A DNA stretch of 64,000 bases from Paenibacillus sp. BK033. Its GTDB lineage: Bacteria; Bacillota; Bacilli; Paenibacillales; Paenibacillaceae. The notes beneath the pieces were generated by a model, which was not told where the DNA came from, ran no database searches, and worked only from the letters and a program-made list of their open reading frames with translations. Positions 43,575 through 52,516 of the stretch are shown here, piece by piece (within the stretch, counting starts at the first letter, position 1; each line of letters starts with the position of its first letter). Location: positions 1,426,001 through 1,490,000 of the forward strand of contig NZ_SLVP01000001.1 in assembly GCF_004345425.1 (NCBI RefSeq). Direction: 5' to 3'. The position numbers and the translations under genes were made by a program.

Positions 43575-44138
43575 TTATTTTTGGTAGCCGTCCACGATCA
43601 GGTCAAGAGCGCCTGTGTCCGGGTGAATGGCAAGGCCGTGTACCGGAGTGTTAGGCGGAAGAAGCGGGTGGTTGCGCACGATGCTAACGCTCTTCTCGAC
43701 GCTGTCGCGCAGGTTGTCAAAGCCGGTCAGCCAGCGGTTCAGGTCTACGCCGGAATGACGGAGCGTGTTGATCGTTTGCTCGGAAATGCCGCGTTCCAGC
43801 ATGTGGCCGACAACAGTCTCCGGATCGATGCCGGTCATGCCGCATCCGTGGTGCGCAATAATAAATACTTCGTCTGCCTTCAGCTCGTACAGGGCTACAA
43901 GGACGCTGCGCATAATGTTGCCGAATGGCTGCGTAATAATCGCGCCTGCGTTTTTGATGATTTTGGCATCGCCGTTTTTCAGGTTCAATGCTTTAGGGAG
44001 CAGCTCAACAAGCCGGGTGTCCATGCATGTGACGACAACGATTTTGCGGTTAGGGAACTTATCCGTCAGATATTGCTCGTATTCCTTGTTTTCGACGAAA
44101 GCTTTGTTGTGGTTCAAGATTTTTTCCAAGTTGTTCAT
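43575..44138 (-). CDS. Beta-class carbonic anhydrase
   Basis: The 187-residue enzyme hydrates CO2 to bicarbonate. Zinc ligands are C38 and the Asp-Arg pair D40/R42 in VVTCMDTRL, then H96 and C99 in IIAHHGCGMTG. The length and the motif order fit the short beta-class enzymes of Bacillales (YtiB type). AGGAGG is seen upstream of the ATG on the minus strand. It lies 23 bases downstream of a HesB-like gene in the same direction, so the two probably share a transcript. Confidence 0.95.
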   Translation of the reverse strand: MNNLEKILNHNKAFVENKEYEQYLTDKFPNRKIVVVTCMDTRLVELLPKALNLKNGDAKIIKNAGAIITQPFGNIMRSVLVALYELKADEVFIIAHHGCGMTGIDPETVVGHMLERGISEQTINTLRHSGVDLNRWLTGFDNLRDSVEKSVSIVRNHPLLPPNTPVHGLAIHPDTGALDLIVDGYQK

Positions 44139-44161
44139 TTGATTACCTCCTAATAAAAAGA

Positions 44162-44482
44162 TTAGTTCTTCAGAAAACGAAGGTCAAGCGTATAGATCTG
44201 GCTGTCGCTCTTGAGGCTGTACGCTTCGCGGGCGGCATCATAATCAATACGAAGCTCCGGCTCGAAAAACACTTCGTGGCGAGGCTCGAACCAGAACGGG
44301 AACGGGTCGCCTTGGGCAAGCCGGTCGTCCGGGCCGCCTTGCTCAATGAGCTGAAGCGCCGGGACGCCGCTGACGACGCAGCCGCAGCCTTCGGTATCAT
44401 GCAGCAGCTTCAGCTGCTTGCGGCCTTCCTCTATGTAAGGGGCCAGCGACGTAACGGCAGCAGGAGTAAAAGTTATGCGCAT
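44162..44482 (-). CDS. HesB/YqkB-like iron-sulfur biosynthesis family protein
   Basis: The 106-residue protein has the HesB-like fold pattern of the YqkB group: ITFTPAAVTSLAPYIEEG at the start, LLHDTEGCGCVVSGVPALQL (about 26-45) and FFEPELRIDYDAAREAYSL. It has the Cys pair GCGC but lacks the C-terminal CxC of A-type carriers, so it may not be a true iron-sulfur carrier. It is the first gene of a pair with carbonic anhydrase. Confidence 0.82.
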   Translation of the reverse strand: MRITFTPAAVTSLAPYIEEGRKQLKLLHDTEGCGCVVSGVPALQLIEQGGPDDRLAQGDPFPFWFEPRHEVFFEPELRIDYDAAREAYSLKSDSQIYTLDLRFLKN

Positions 44483-44617
44483 GTCGTATTCTCTCCTTCT
44501 CTCTACTCTATTAACGACAAAAAAGGTTAAAGTTGATTATACGTTTTGTAATCGTTAAGATCAAGATAGGCTCTGTTCAAAATGAGCAAATTTGGAATGG
44601 GGAAGGTGGATGGAATA

Positions 44618-46129
44618 ATGACGGTACATAAGGAAACAACCGCAAAATTTATGGAAACAATCCGTAAAATGAAAAGCTACGAGGAAGCGCTTGGCGTCCT
44701 GTATTGGGATCTTCGGACCGGAGCGCCGCGCAAAGGCATGGATACCCGCTCGGAGGTTATCGGCGCTTTGTCCGGCGACATGTTCAAGCTCTCGACTTCG
44801 CCCGAGCTTGGCGAATATTTGAACGAGCTGGAGCAGCCGGCCGCCCGTGAGCAATTATCCGATATTGAACGGAAGCTCGTTAGCGAAACGCGCAAAGACT
44901 ACGATCGAAGCGTCAAAATTCCGCCAAAGCTTTATCAAGAATACGTTGTGCTTTCATCGCAAGCGGAATCCAAATGGGAGGAAGCCAAAGCAAGCAACGA
45001 TTACGCCGGCTTCCAGCCGCTGCTCGAAAAAGTCATCGATTATACGCAGCAATTTATTGACCTGTGGGGGCCGAAAGCAACCCGCTACGATACCTTGCTT
45101 GACCAGTATGAGCCGGGTATGACGACGGCAGAGCTGGACCGCGTGTTCGGCGGCTTGCGCGAGCAGCTGGTTCCGCTTGCTGCCGCAATTGCGGCGTCCC
45201 CGCATCAGCCGGATACTTCCTTTCTGGGGCAAAAATACGATAAGCAGGCGCAAAAAGCGTTCAGCTTGTATATTTTGAACCAGATGGGCTACAACTTCGA
45301 AGCAGGCCGCCTCGACGAGAGCGTTCATCCGTTTGCAACCGGGCTTAACCCGGGCGATGTCCGCATCACGACCCGTTACCTGGAGAATGATGTGACAAGC
45401 GCGCTGTTCGGTACCATACATGAGGGCGGACATGCCTTGTACGAGCAAAATATTATGCCCGAGCTGATCGGCACTACGCTGTGCACGGGTACTTCGATGG
45501 GCATTCACGAATCGCAGTCGCGCTTCTGGGAAAATGTCATCGGACGAAGCAAGCCGTTCTGGGAGCAATATTTCGGCAAGCTGCAGGAGAAATTCCCCGG
45601 CCAGCTTGACGTGTCGGTCGAACAGTTCTACCGCGGCATTAACGTCGTGCAGCCGTCCCTGATCCGGATCGAAGCCGACGAGCTGACGTACAACCTGCAC
45701 ATTATCATTCGTTACGAGATCGAGAAAATGATCTTTAATGAAGGCGCAAAAGCAGCGGACCTCCCGGCGATCTGGAACGACAAGTACAAGGAGTACCTGG
45801 GCATCGTTCCGCCGACTAACGCGGAGGGCGTGCTGCAGGACGTTCACTGGTCCGGCGGAGCGTTTGGCTACTTCCCGTCGTATTCGCTTGGCAATATGTA
45901 CGCCGCGCAAATCGCCGACACGATGGAGCGGGAGCTCGAAGGCTTCTGGAGCCTGATCGGCCGCGGCGAGTTGCTTCCGATAAAGGAATGGCTGACCGAG
46001 CGCATCTACAGGTACGGCAAGCTGAAGTCGCCGTCGGAGCTGATCCAAAGCGTTACCGGTAAGCCGCTGGATCCTCAGCATTTGGTGAGTTATCTCGAGC
46101 GCAAATACAAGGATATTTATAAGCTGTAA
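44618..46129 (+). CDS. Carboxypeptidase, M32 family (Taq carboxypeptidase-like)
   Basis: The 503-residue zinc metallopeptidase removes C-terminal amino acids. The active site is HEGGH (residues 268-272), followed by GIHESQSRFWENVIGR (about 295-310), the two M32 signatures; the start has the M32 pattern LGVLYWDLRTGAPRKG. The length fits the YpwA protein of Bacillus. ATG 44618 has GAAGGTGG about 8 bases upstream; an ATG at 44582 has none. No signal peptide, so cytoplasmic. A terminator follows at 46141. Confidence 0.94.
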   Translation: MTVHKETTAKFMETIRKMKSYEEALGVLYWDLRTGAPRKGMDTRSEVIGALSGDMFKLSTSPELGEYLNELEQPAAREQLSDIERKLVSETRKDYDRSVKIPPKLYQEYVVLSSQAESKWEEAKASNDYAGFQPLLEKVIDYTQQFIDLWGPKATRYDTLLDQYEPGMTTAELDRVFGGLREQLVPLAAAIAASPHQPDTSFLGQKYDKQAQKAFSLYILNQMGYNFEAGRLDESVHPFATGLNPGDVRITTRYLENDVTSALFGTIHEGGHALYEQNIMPELIGTTLCTGTSMGIHESQSRFWENVIGRSKPFWEQYFGKLQEKFPGQLDVSVEQFYRGINVVQPSLIRIEADELTYNLHIIIRYEIEKMIFNEGAKAADLPAIWNDKYKEYLGIVPPTNAEGVLQDVHWSGGAFGYFPSYSLGNMYAAQIADTMERELEGFWSLIGRGELLPIKEWLTERIYRYGKLKSPSELIQSVTGKPLDPQHLVSYLERKYKDIYKL

Positions 46130-46140
46130 ACCACAAAGTG

Positions 46141-46169
46141 GCCGTCCCGAGTCGGGGCGGCTTTTTTTT
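46141..46169 (+). terminator. Terminator of the M32 carboxypeptidase gene
   Basis: GCCGTCCC (46141-46148) pairs with GGGGCGGC (46154-46161, one G-U), then eight T. The 200 bases after it show no further element that I recognise. Confidence 0.85.
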
Positions 46170-46369
46170 GCTTGGCACGCGGGTATTGTTTCAACTCGTA
46201 AACTGCTGCAGCGCGGAAAAAGCCTGCTAATCGGTGGCAAGCAGCCGTTGTGTTTCAGGATTCCAAGCCAAGAGTTCCCATTGTTCGGAATTCACCGACT
46301 TTTTTCCTCCTGCATAGGCTATTGTACTTTACTACTTACTTTAATTGAGTAATCACGGGAGGTTTACAG

Positions 46370-47380
46370 ATGAGAAGGAAGCTATGGCTGTCGCTGCTCC
46401 TGATTGTGGCGCTTACGACAACGGCCGCGCTGGCCGGCTGCGGCAAGGGAAGCTCGGAGAAGGTTAAGCTGACGATCGGCGAAGTAACGAGGTCGGTTTT
46501 TTACGCTCCGGAGTATGTTGCTCTGGCGAAAGGGTTTTTCGCTGACGAAGGACTGGACGTGACGCTGACAACAACGGCGGGCGGGGACAAAACGATGACC
46601 GCGCTGCTCTCCAACACGATTGACGTCGCGCTTGTCGGTTCGGAAACGTCGATCTACGTGTACCAGCAAGGTTCCGACGACCCGGTTATCAACTTTGCCC
46701 AAGTGACGCAAACCGACGGTACGTTCCTGGTTGCCCGCAATGACCCGAATTTTGACTGGAACAATCTGAAGGGGGCAACATTCCTCGGCCAAAGGAAAGG
46801 CGGCATGCCGCAAATGGCGGGCGAATTCACGCTGAAGAAGCATAACATCGACCCTCATGCGGACCTGGAACTCATTCAAAACGTTGATTTTGCGAATATC
46901 GCGCCTGCCTTCGCATCCGGCACGGGCGATTATGTACAGCTGTTTGAGCCAACGGCGTCCGTATTTGAAAAGCAAGGAACCGGCAAGGTTGTCGCATCCT
47001 TTGGCGTAGAGAGCGGGCATTTGCCGTATACCGTCTTTATGGCGAAACAAAGCTATATCAAGAAAAATACGGCTGCCATTCAATCATTTACGGATGCTGT
47101 GCACCGCGCTCAGCTTTGGGTACAAGAAAACGATGCCGCAACGATTGCGGACGTTGTTGCCCCTTACTTCGACAACGTGGATAAAGACATTCTGGTCAGT
47201 TCCATTGACCGTTACAAACAACAAGGCTCTTACGCAACGGACCCCGTAATCGACGAAGGCGAATGGAACAACCTGCTGGACGTAATGACGCAGGCAGGCG
47301 AGCTCAAGGAACGGACGGAGTACGGCAAAATCGTGGATAACAGCTTTGCGGAGAAATCGATACAAGACGTGAAGAAATAA
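46370..47380 (+). CDS. NMT1/ThiY-like ABC transporter binding lipoprotein
   Basis: The 336-residue protein has a lipobox (ALAGC, Cys 24) and the NMT1/SsuA-type fold: TIGEVTRSVFYAPEYVALAK, GFFADEGLDVTLTT, GGDKTMTALLSNTIDVALVG (about 63-82). Family members bind nitrate, sulfonates, taurine, bicarbonate or thiamine precursors. With the ATPase and permease that follow it forms a complete importer. I cannot tell the ligand. GGGAGG precedes the ATG. No riboswitch could be recognised upstream. Confidence 0.92.
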   Translation: MRRKLWLSLLLIVALTTTAALAGCGKGSSEKVKLTIGEVTRSVFYAPEYVALAKGFFADEGLDVTLTTTAGGDKTMTALLSNTIDVALVGSETSIYVYQQGSDDPVINFAQVTQTDGTFLVARNDPNFDWNNLKGATFLGQRKGGMPQMAGEFTLKKHNIDPHADLELIQNVDFANIAPAFASGTGDYVQLFEPTASVFEKQGTGKVVASFGVESGHLPYTVFMAKQSYIKKNTAAIQSFTDAVHRAQLWVQENDAATIADVVAPYFDNVDKDILVSSIDRYKQQGSYATDPVIDEGEWNNLLDVMTQAGELKERTEYGKIVDNSFAEKSIQDVKK

Positions 47381-47458
47381 GCTTGCGTTTAAGAAGCAAG
47401 AACGACCATGGCTGTTTAGATGTTCAACAATTAAGCGAACTTTTAGGAGGGACTTTCG

Positions 47459-48253
47459 ATGGCTGGCGAAGATAATCGGCTGGAACTGAAGGATGTGTCC
47501 CATGTCTACGTAAACGAAAAGGGTGCTTCCTTGGCCGTCGAGAATTTGAATTTGACGGTTCGGCGCGGTGAGTTCGTCAGCCTCGTCGGTCCGAGCGGCT
47601 GCGGCAAGACAACGATTCTTAGCATGCTTGCGGGTTTATTTTCTCCTACGGGAGGGCAGGTGCTTCTCGCAGGAGCGCCCGTCCTTGGTCCGTCCCGGCT
47701 GGTTGGTTACATGCTGCAGCAGGATTTCTTGTTTCCGTGGCGGACAATTCGGGATAACGCGGCAATAGGCCTGGAAATTACGGGCGGAAAAACGAAAGAG
47801 GCGATGACGGAAGTCGATCGCCTATTAACGGAGCTGGGACTGCCGGGCTCGGGGAGCAAGTATCCGCACGAGCTTTCGGGCGGCATGCGGCAGCGTGTTG
47901 CCTTGGCCCGCATGCTTGCGACGAATCCGGAAGTGATGCTGCTCGATGAACCTTTTTCCGCGCTCGATCTGCATATCAAGCTTCAGCTTGAGGATCTGGT
48001 AGACGAAACGCTGAAGCGTCTCGGCAAAACGGCCGTGCTCGTCACTCACGATCTGGCGGAAGCCGCTGCGATGAGCGACCGGGTTATCGTGCTGGCCGCG
48101 AATCCGGGCAGAATCGTAAAGGAGCTTGAGGTACCGGATGAAATCCGGCAGGCAACGCCGATGGAAGCGCGCAAGCTGCCGGGCTTCCAGGACGTATTCG
48201 ATCAACTGTGGGCAGAGCTTAACCGGGCGGAAGGAGGCGGCGGGCATGCCTAA
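47459..48253 (+). CDS. ABC transporter ATP-binding protein (SsuB/TauB type)
   Basis: The 264-residue ATPase has Walker A GPSGCGKTT (about residues 42-50), Q-loop MLQQDFLFPW, signature LSGGMRQR (about 139-146), Walker B VMLLDEPFSALD and the H-loop VLVTHDLAEA. It powers the importer made by its neighbours. TAGGAGG lies 9 bases before the ATG, 78 bases after the binding protein. The 3' end overlaps the permease start by 8 bases. Confidence 0.96.
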   Translation: MAGEDNRLELKDVSHVYVNEKGASLAVENLNLTVRRGEFVSLVGPSGCGKTTILSMLAGLFSPTGGQVLLAGAPVLGPSRLVGYMLQQDFLFPWRTIRDNAAIGLEITGGKTKEAMTEVDRLLTELGLPGSGSKYPHELSGGMRQRVALARMLATNPEVMLLDEPFSALDLHIKLQLEDLVDETLKRLGKTAVLVTHDLAEAAAMSDRVIVLAANPGRIVKELEVPDEIRQATPMEARKLPGFQDVFDQLWAELNRAEGGGGHA

Positions 48254-49112
48254 GGAAGAGAAGACGCGCGGGCAAGCATGGTTATCCGGCGTTGAGGAAG
48301 ACCGCGAGAGCGGAATGAGAGAGCTGCACGCGTTATTCAAGCAAAAGGCGAGACGGGTAACCGCGGCAGTAGGAACCACTCAGATTGCTATCCTGCTGTT
48401 GTTTATCGCTCTGTGGGAAGCGGCAGGCAGGCAAAGATGGATCGACCCGCTGCTGTTCAGCTACCCGACCAAAATCATCAACCAGCTGTGGAGCTCGATG
48501 GCGGACGGCACGATCTGGCCGCACATCGGAATGACCGTGTCCGAGACGATTATCGGATTTCTGCTCGGTACCCTTGTCGGAACCGGCATTGCCGCGTTAT
48601 TGTGGTGGTTTCCTTTTTTATCGAGGGTACTGGATCCTTATCTGGTCGTATTGAACAGTCTGCCGAAGGTTGCGCTAGGTCCGCTTTTTATCGTTACGCT
48701 TGGACCGGGCTTTACTTCGATTGTGGCGGTAACCTTGTCGGTAACGGTTATCATTACAACGATTAATATTTACAACCGGTTCAGAGAGATCGAGGCGGGC
48801 TATATCAAGGTGGTCCGGCTATTTGGCGCGAGCAGGGCGCAGCTGTTCCGGCTTGTCATTCTTCCCGCCTCATTTCCGGTTATTATTTCGGCCCTCAAGG
48901 TCAATGTCGGTCTCGCCTGGATCGGGGTTATCGTCGGCGAATTCCTGGTCGCAAAGCTTGGACTCGGCTATCTGATGATCTACGGCTTCCAGGTGTTCAA
49001 CTTCACCCTCGTGTTGTCCACGCTGATTGTCATCGCCGCTGTCGCAACCATTATGTATCAACTTGTGGCGATATTGGAACGGAAGTTGACGTCAGGCTGG
49101 CGAGAGCGTTAG
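48246..49112 (+). CDS. ABC transporter permease (SsuC/ThiX type)
   Basis: The 288-residue membrane protein has an extended hydrophilic N-terminus (about 1-40), then about six membrane segments, the first being TTQIAILLLFIALWEAAG. The ATPase-contact loop is IKVVRLFGASRAQLFRLVIL (about 181-200). ATG 48246 overlaps the ATPase gene and has AAGGAGG about 9 bases upstream; the frame is open from 48126 in the other frame's gene, which is an artefact. Forms the channel of the NMT1-type importer. Confidence 0.94.
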   Translation: MPKEEKTRGQAWLSGVEEDRESGMRELHALFKQKARRVTAAVGTTQIAILLLFIALWEAAGRQRWIDPLLFSYPTKIINQLWSSMADGTIWPHIGMTVSETIIGFLLGTLVGTGIAALLWWFPFLSRVLDPYLVVLNSLPKVALGPLFIVTLGPGFTSIVAVTLSVTVIITTINIYNRFREIEAGYIKVVRLFGASRAQLFRLVILPASFPVIISALKVNVGLAWIGVIVGEFLVAKLGLGYLMIYGFQVFNFTLVLSTLIVIAAVATIMYQLVAILERKLTSGWRER

Positions 49113-49150
49113 GATAAGCGTATTAATCTATCCGAACGTGAGGGAAATTA

Positions 49151-50119
49151 GTGGGCATTCGCATCATCAAAACAGCATTAGCAGCCATTATCGCCATTTA
49201 TTCGGCTGTATATTTGAACTTGGAGCCGCCGCTTGGCGCGGGTATTCTTGCTATTCTCGGTGTAGAAGTCAGCCGGATGAAAGGGCTGAAGAGCGCTATT
49301 CAGCGTTTCGTCGCTTCTTCGCTGGGACTTTTTTTTGCCTCTTTGGTCTTTACGATCTTTGGTTTTCATATTTGGGTAGTGGCTTTATTTATCTTGATGA
49401 CGTTCCCCGTATTGGCGCGCTTCCAGCTGAAAGACGGGATTGTGACAAGCGCGGTTATCGTGTTCCAGCTGTTTAATCACGGGGAAGTCACCGTTGATGT
49501 ATTGGAAAACGAAGTGCTGCTCATGATATGCGGCCTTGGCTGGGCAACCGTAATCAACTTCATCTATATGCCGAAGGATCAGCATCTGCTGGAAGGGCTC
49601 AAGGCGTCCGTCGAGAAGCTGCTCGGCGATATTTTCACCGAGATGGGCAGGACGCTCCGCGATCCCTCTCATATCTGGAACGGCAGCGAGCTGCTCGAGG
49701 TTCACCGGGTTATAGATGAAGGCGCGCGCCGGGCCGTGCTGAACAAGGAGAACCGGCTATTCGGGCAAGAGCATTATTGGTCCACTTACTTCGAAATGCG
49801 GCGTCTCCAGCTCGAATCGGTGCAGGCAATGCTGGAAGAGCTGGCGCTCGTCTACGAGAAGCTGCCGCAGAACGAACCGCTTGCGGAGCTGCTGGAGCTC
49901 CTGTCCGGGGAAGTGAAATCCGAAGTATACCGCGGGATAACGGAAAAACGCTTGTCCGAGCTGAGGCAGCTGTACAAGTCGATGGAGCTTCCGCGGACGC
50001 GGGATGAATTCGAGCTTCGGGCCGCTATTTTGAAGATGACGATGGAGCTTGAAAGATATTTGGCAATCGCCAAGCGATTAAAGAAAAGAAATGTCATGTT
50101 AGACAAAGCGGAGCCATAA
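49151..50119 (+). CDS. Aromatic acid exporter (ArAE/FUSC)-family membrane protein
   Basis: The 322-residue protein starts at GTG 49151 with GAGGG upstream. Four hydrophobic segments fill about residues 5-140 (TALAAIIAIYSAVYLNLEPP, FVASSLGLFFASLVFTIFGF, VVALFILMTFPVLARF, VLLMICGLGWATVINFIYMP), followed by a long charged helical cytoplasmic region (about 145-322). That layout matches the DUF939/ArAE half-transporters of Bacillales (YqjA type). Its substrate is unknown. It is 38 bases downstream of the permease and could be co-transcribed with it. Confidence 0.87.
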   Translation: MGIRIIKTALAAIIAIYSAVYLNLEPPLGAGILAILGVEVSRMKGLKSAIQRFVASSLGLFFASLVFTIFGFHIWVVALFILMTFPVLARFQLKDGIVTSAVIVFQLFNHGEVTVDVLENEVLLMICGLGWATVINFIYMPKDQHLLEGLKASVEKLLGDIFTEMGRTLRDPSHIWNGSELLEVHRVIDEGARRAVLNKENRLFGQEHYWSTYFEMRRLQLESVQAMLEELALVYEKLPQNEPLAELLELLSGEVKSEVYRGITEKRLSELRQLYKSMELPRTRDEFELRAAILKMTMELERYLAIAKRLKKRNVMLDKAEP

Positions 50120-50163
50120 AATAAAGAGGGATAAAATTCGTGGCGGCGCGGGAAAGAATCAGT

Positions 50164-50191
50164 CACCCTAGACGAATGACCTGCATACACT
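50164..50191 (+). promoter_or_regulatory. Mother-cell sporulation promoter (sigma-E/sigma-K type) of cotE
   Basis: CACC (50164-50167), a 16-base spacer and CATACACT (50184-50191). The -10 box matches the sigma-E consensus CATAYAMT fully and the sigma-K form CATAnnnT; the CACC at this distance resembles the sigma-K -35. It lies 34 bases before the cotE ATG. Confidence 0.65.
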
Positions 50192-50225
50192 TTAAATGAA
50201 TGATTGTATGGAGGAGGTTAAATCG

Positions 50226-50783
50226 ATGACATTTGCAGATAAACAGCTACAAGGTAGAGAGATTATAACGAAAGCTGTCTGCGGGAAAGGTCGTAAGTTT
50301 TCCACTGTCTCTCATACCGTAACACCGCCTCATCACCCGACCAGCATATTGGGTGCGTGGGTAATCAACCACCAATATGAAGCGGTTCGATCGGGCGACG
50401 GAATTGAGGTAATTGGTACTTACGATCTCAACATTTGGTATTCGTATAGCAAGAATTCGCAAACGGACGTAGCAAAAGAAACCGTGCATTACGTTGAGCA
50501 TGTGCCTCTTTCTTATCTGGACCCTAAGCATCGGTCTTCCACGGAAGAAGTATCCGCCGATTGCATTCAGGAGCCGAATTGCATTGAGGCTAACATCTCG
50601 TCAAGCGGTTCCGGCGTTGTCGTTCGCGTTGAGCGCGAGTATGCGGTTGAAATGATCGCCGAGACAAAAGTTTGGGTAGCCTGCTTCCCGGGCGGCTACG
50701 ACGACGGCAAAGAACTTGAGTTCGGTCTCGGCGACGGGGATTACGAGGATCTGGATCCAGACTTACTGGACGACGACCTGTAA
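50226..50783 (+). CDS. cotE: Outer spore coat morphogenetic protein CotE
   Basis: The 185-residue protein matches CotE, the mother-cell scaffold on which the outer spore coat is built (Bacillus CotE has 181 residues). Recognisable parts are REIITKAVCGKGRKFS near the start, PTSILGAWVINHQYEA (about 38-53), GTYDLNIWYSYSKNSQTDVA (about 64-83) and a very acidic C-terminus (DGDYEDLDPDLLDDDL). ATG 50226 has GGAGGAGG 8 bases upstream. The promoter is of the mother-cell type. A terminator at 50841 ends the transcript. As in other Paenibacillaceae, it lies close to mutS. Confidence 0.95.
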   Translation: MTFADKQLQGREIITKAVCGKGRKFSTVSHTVTPPHHPTSILGAWVINHQYEAVRSGDGIEVIGTYDLNIWYSYSKNSQTDVAKETVHYVEHVPLSYLDPKHRSSTEEVSADCIQEPNCIEANISSSGSGVVVRVEREYAVEMIAETKVWVACFPGGYDDGKELEFGLGDGDYEDLDPDLLDDDL

Positions 50784-50840
50784 GCCGGAAGCACTTATCC
50801 GCTTCTGTACTGTAAGATATGCCGCTATGTCGGCAAATTC

Positions 50841-50861
50841 GAGGGCGAAAGCCCTCTTTTT
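50841..50861 (+). terminator. Terminator of cotE
   Basis: GAGGGC, GAAA tetraloop, GCCCTC (50841-50856) and then TTTTT. A perfect 6-bp stem with a stable GNRA loop. Confidence 0.85.
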
Positions 50862-50940
50862 GTTGAATTCAATTAATTTGGGCATTCGCCGCATGCCTCT
50901 AAAATCATTATCGAATCCAATACAAAGTAGGTGGGCGGGT

Positions 50941-52149
50941 ATGGCTGGCAACCGGCTGAACCGGCTTGGGAACGAACGGCAGGCCATAGCCTTGACGGAA
51001 GCCGAAATGCGGGAAAGATGGCTGCGGGCGGGACTTTACCGGAGTCCGCAGGAGGATGAACGCTTATACCGGATTCGGGCTTCCGAGCTTGCGCTGATTG
51101 AGCTTAAGCGGATTAACCGGGCAGGCAGAACGTTAGGCGGCGGGGAACCGATTGCGGCCGCCGCTGCCGGCCGTCCGGCCGAATGGCCGGCGGATCCCGT
51201 GCTCCGCCGGGTAATACGAAGAGGGATTGCGGGACTTTATGCCGCGGGCATCGATGCCGGAGAAGCGGATGTTGCGCTGGGGACGGACGGCCGCGTGTTC
51301 ATGAGGGCGGCCAGGTGCCGCAAAATAGCTCCGCTGCCGCTGAAAGAGGCGGAAGCGGAGCGCCGGGAACCGCCGCTTCTGATCGGGGCGGATCCGGAGT
51401 TTGTGCTTATCCGGCCGGACGGCAAGATCGCCCCGGCCTCCCGGTATTTGGGCGGCGTCTTCGGTGCAGCGGGCAGCGACGCCATGCTGATCGGGCGGCG
51501 GCTGATGTATCCCGTCGCCGAGCTGCGGCCCGAGCCTGCCGCAGACCCGGCCGGGCTCGCGGAGGGCATCCGGCGGCTGATGCTCCGGGCCGCCAAGCTT
51601 GTCCGCGACCCGAGTCTCCGCTGGGCCGCGGGTGCCATGCCCGTGCCGGGGCTTGCGCTCGGCGGGCATATCCATCTCAGCGGCGTGCGACTGACGCCGC
51701 GCCTGCTGCGCCTGCTCGACAGCTACGCCGCGTTCCCGCTGGCGCTGGTCGAGGATCCCGCCGGCCGCGGGCGGCGACCCCGCTACGGCGTTCTGGGCGA
51801 TTACCGCCAGCAGCCGCATGGCGGCTTCGAATACCGGACGCTGCCGAGCTGGCTGGTGTCGCCGGCCGCGGCCAAAGCCGCCTTCGCGCTGGCGCTTCTC
51901 TGCGCGCGCGAGGCGGATGCCTTGCAGGACATACCGGCTCTTGACGAGCGGTATGTCGCAGCTTACTACGCCGGCGACCGCGCAGAGCTCGCCGGCTGTC
52001 TCGACGGCGTCGCCGCTTCTATGTCGGCGACAAACAGCTATGCCGCGCTGGCGCCGTACATCGAGCCTCTGCTCGATGCGGCGAGGCGCGGCGCCACGTG
52101 GGATGAGCGGGCTGACATCCGCGTCAAATGGCGCATCCCGCGTCTATGA
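50941..52149 (+). CDS. PhiEco32-type COOH-NH2 ligase (amidoligase)-like protein
   Basis: The 402-residue protein has motifs of the ATP-grasp-like amidoligase family: LLIGADPEFVLIRPDGKIAP (about residues 146-165), LALGGHIHLSGVRL (about 237-250) and GGFEYRTLPSWLVSP (about 295-309). Such enzymes join a carboxylate to an amine and may modify peptides or coat proteins. ATG 50941 has AGGTGGGCGGG upstream; the frame is open from 50716 inside cotE. A TAAAAT with TTGGGC 16 bases before it (50878-50905) is a weak promoter candidate. The gene is visibly more GC-rich than its neighbours, mainly from 51180 to 52140. Its place next to cotE suggests a sporulation role. Confidence 0.82.
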   Translation: MAGNRLNRLGNERQAIALTEAEMRERWLRAGLYRSPQEDERLYRIRASELALIELKRINRAGRTLGGGEPIAAAAAGRPAEWPADPVLRRVIRRGIAGLYAAGIDAGEADVALGTDGRVFMRAARCRKIAPLPLKEAEAERREPPLLIGADPEFVLIRPDGKIAPASRYLGGVFGAAGSDAMLIGRRLMYPVAELRPEPAADPAGLAEGIRRLMLRAAKLVRDPSLRWAAGAMPVPGLALGGHIHLSGVRLTPRLLRLLDSYAAFPLALVEDPAGRGRRPRYGVLGDYRQQPHGGFEYRTLPSWLVSPAAAKAAFALALLCAREADALQDIPALDERYVAAYYAGDRAELAGCLDGVAASMSATNSYAALAPYIEPLLDAARRGATWDERADIRVKWRIPRL

Positions 52150-52343
52150 TGGCTGCGCCGGTTGCCAACGTTCCTGGCGCCGGCTCGCTTGCGTCCGCTT
52201 TTTCGAATCGCTCGTCCAGTCTCGATTTCAAATCTGGTTGGCGGTCATTGCGTCCACCGCTAAGTGCGGGGTATCGTTTGGGCTGTCTCAGGCGATAACA
52301 GGGTTTTTTCTTCCGGCTGCCTGCCCGGCTTGGGCCATGCAGG

Positions 52344-52372
52344 TTGGCGCGCGGCAATAGGCTTGGTATAAT
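52344..52372 (+). promoter_or_regulatory. Sigma-A promoter of the mutSL operon
   Basis: TTGGCG (52344-52349), a 17-base spacer and a perfect TATAAT (52367-52372). It gives a 5' leader of about 138 bases to the mutS GTG, with a 6-bp hairpin (GTATAG 52405-52410, CTATAC 52418-52423). The rest of 52150-52516 has nothing else I can identify. Confidence 0.65.
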
Positions 52373-52516
52373 AGCAGAATGATGTTTTTATTAAATATAA
52401 GAAAGTATAGGTTTTCACTATACCGCTCTTGTATTTCACTCGCGAAACGCATGCTTCTCCTTTTAAGGACGGAGCGCCGTTTACGCTTGAATGCTATGTA
52501 CCTGGGAGGGGCAACG

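Noticed and set aside
46170..46369. Possible riboswitch before the NMT1-type importer
   Set aside because: A thiamine (TPP) or S-box fold was looked for since the binding protein could carry thiamine precursors, but none of the conserved TPP or SAM motif pieces is visible.
50781..50876. Possible stop-codon read-through extension of CotE with a CKIC motif
   Set aside because: The in-frame sequence after TAA is open to 50874, but it overlaps the GAAA-loop terminator, which explains the sequence better; no recoding signal is seen.
52150..52310. Possible terminator before mutS (a hairpin before TTTTTT near 52305)
   Set aside because: Only a 4-bp stem with a long loop can be formed.
52142..52360. 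Open frame overlapping the end of the amidoligase gene
   Set aside because: It has no ribosome binding site, no recognisable sequence and ends inside the mutS promoter.
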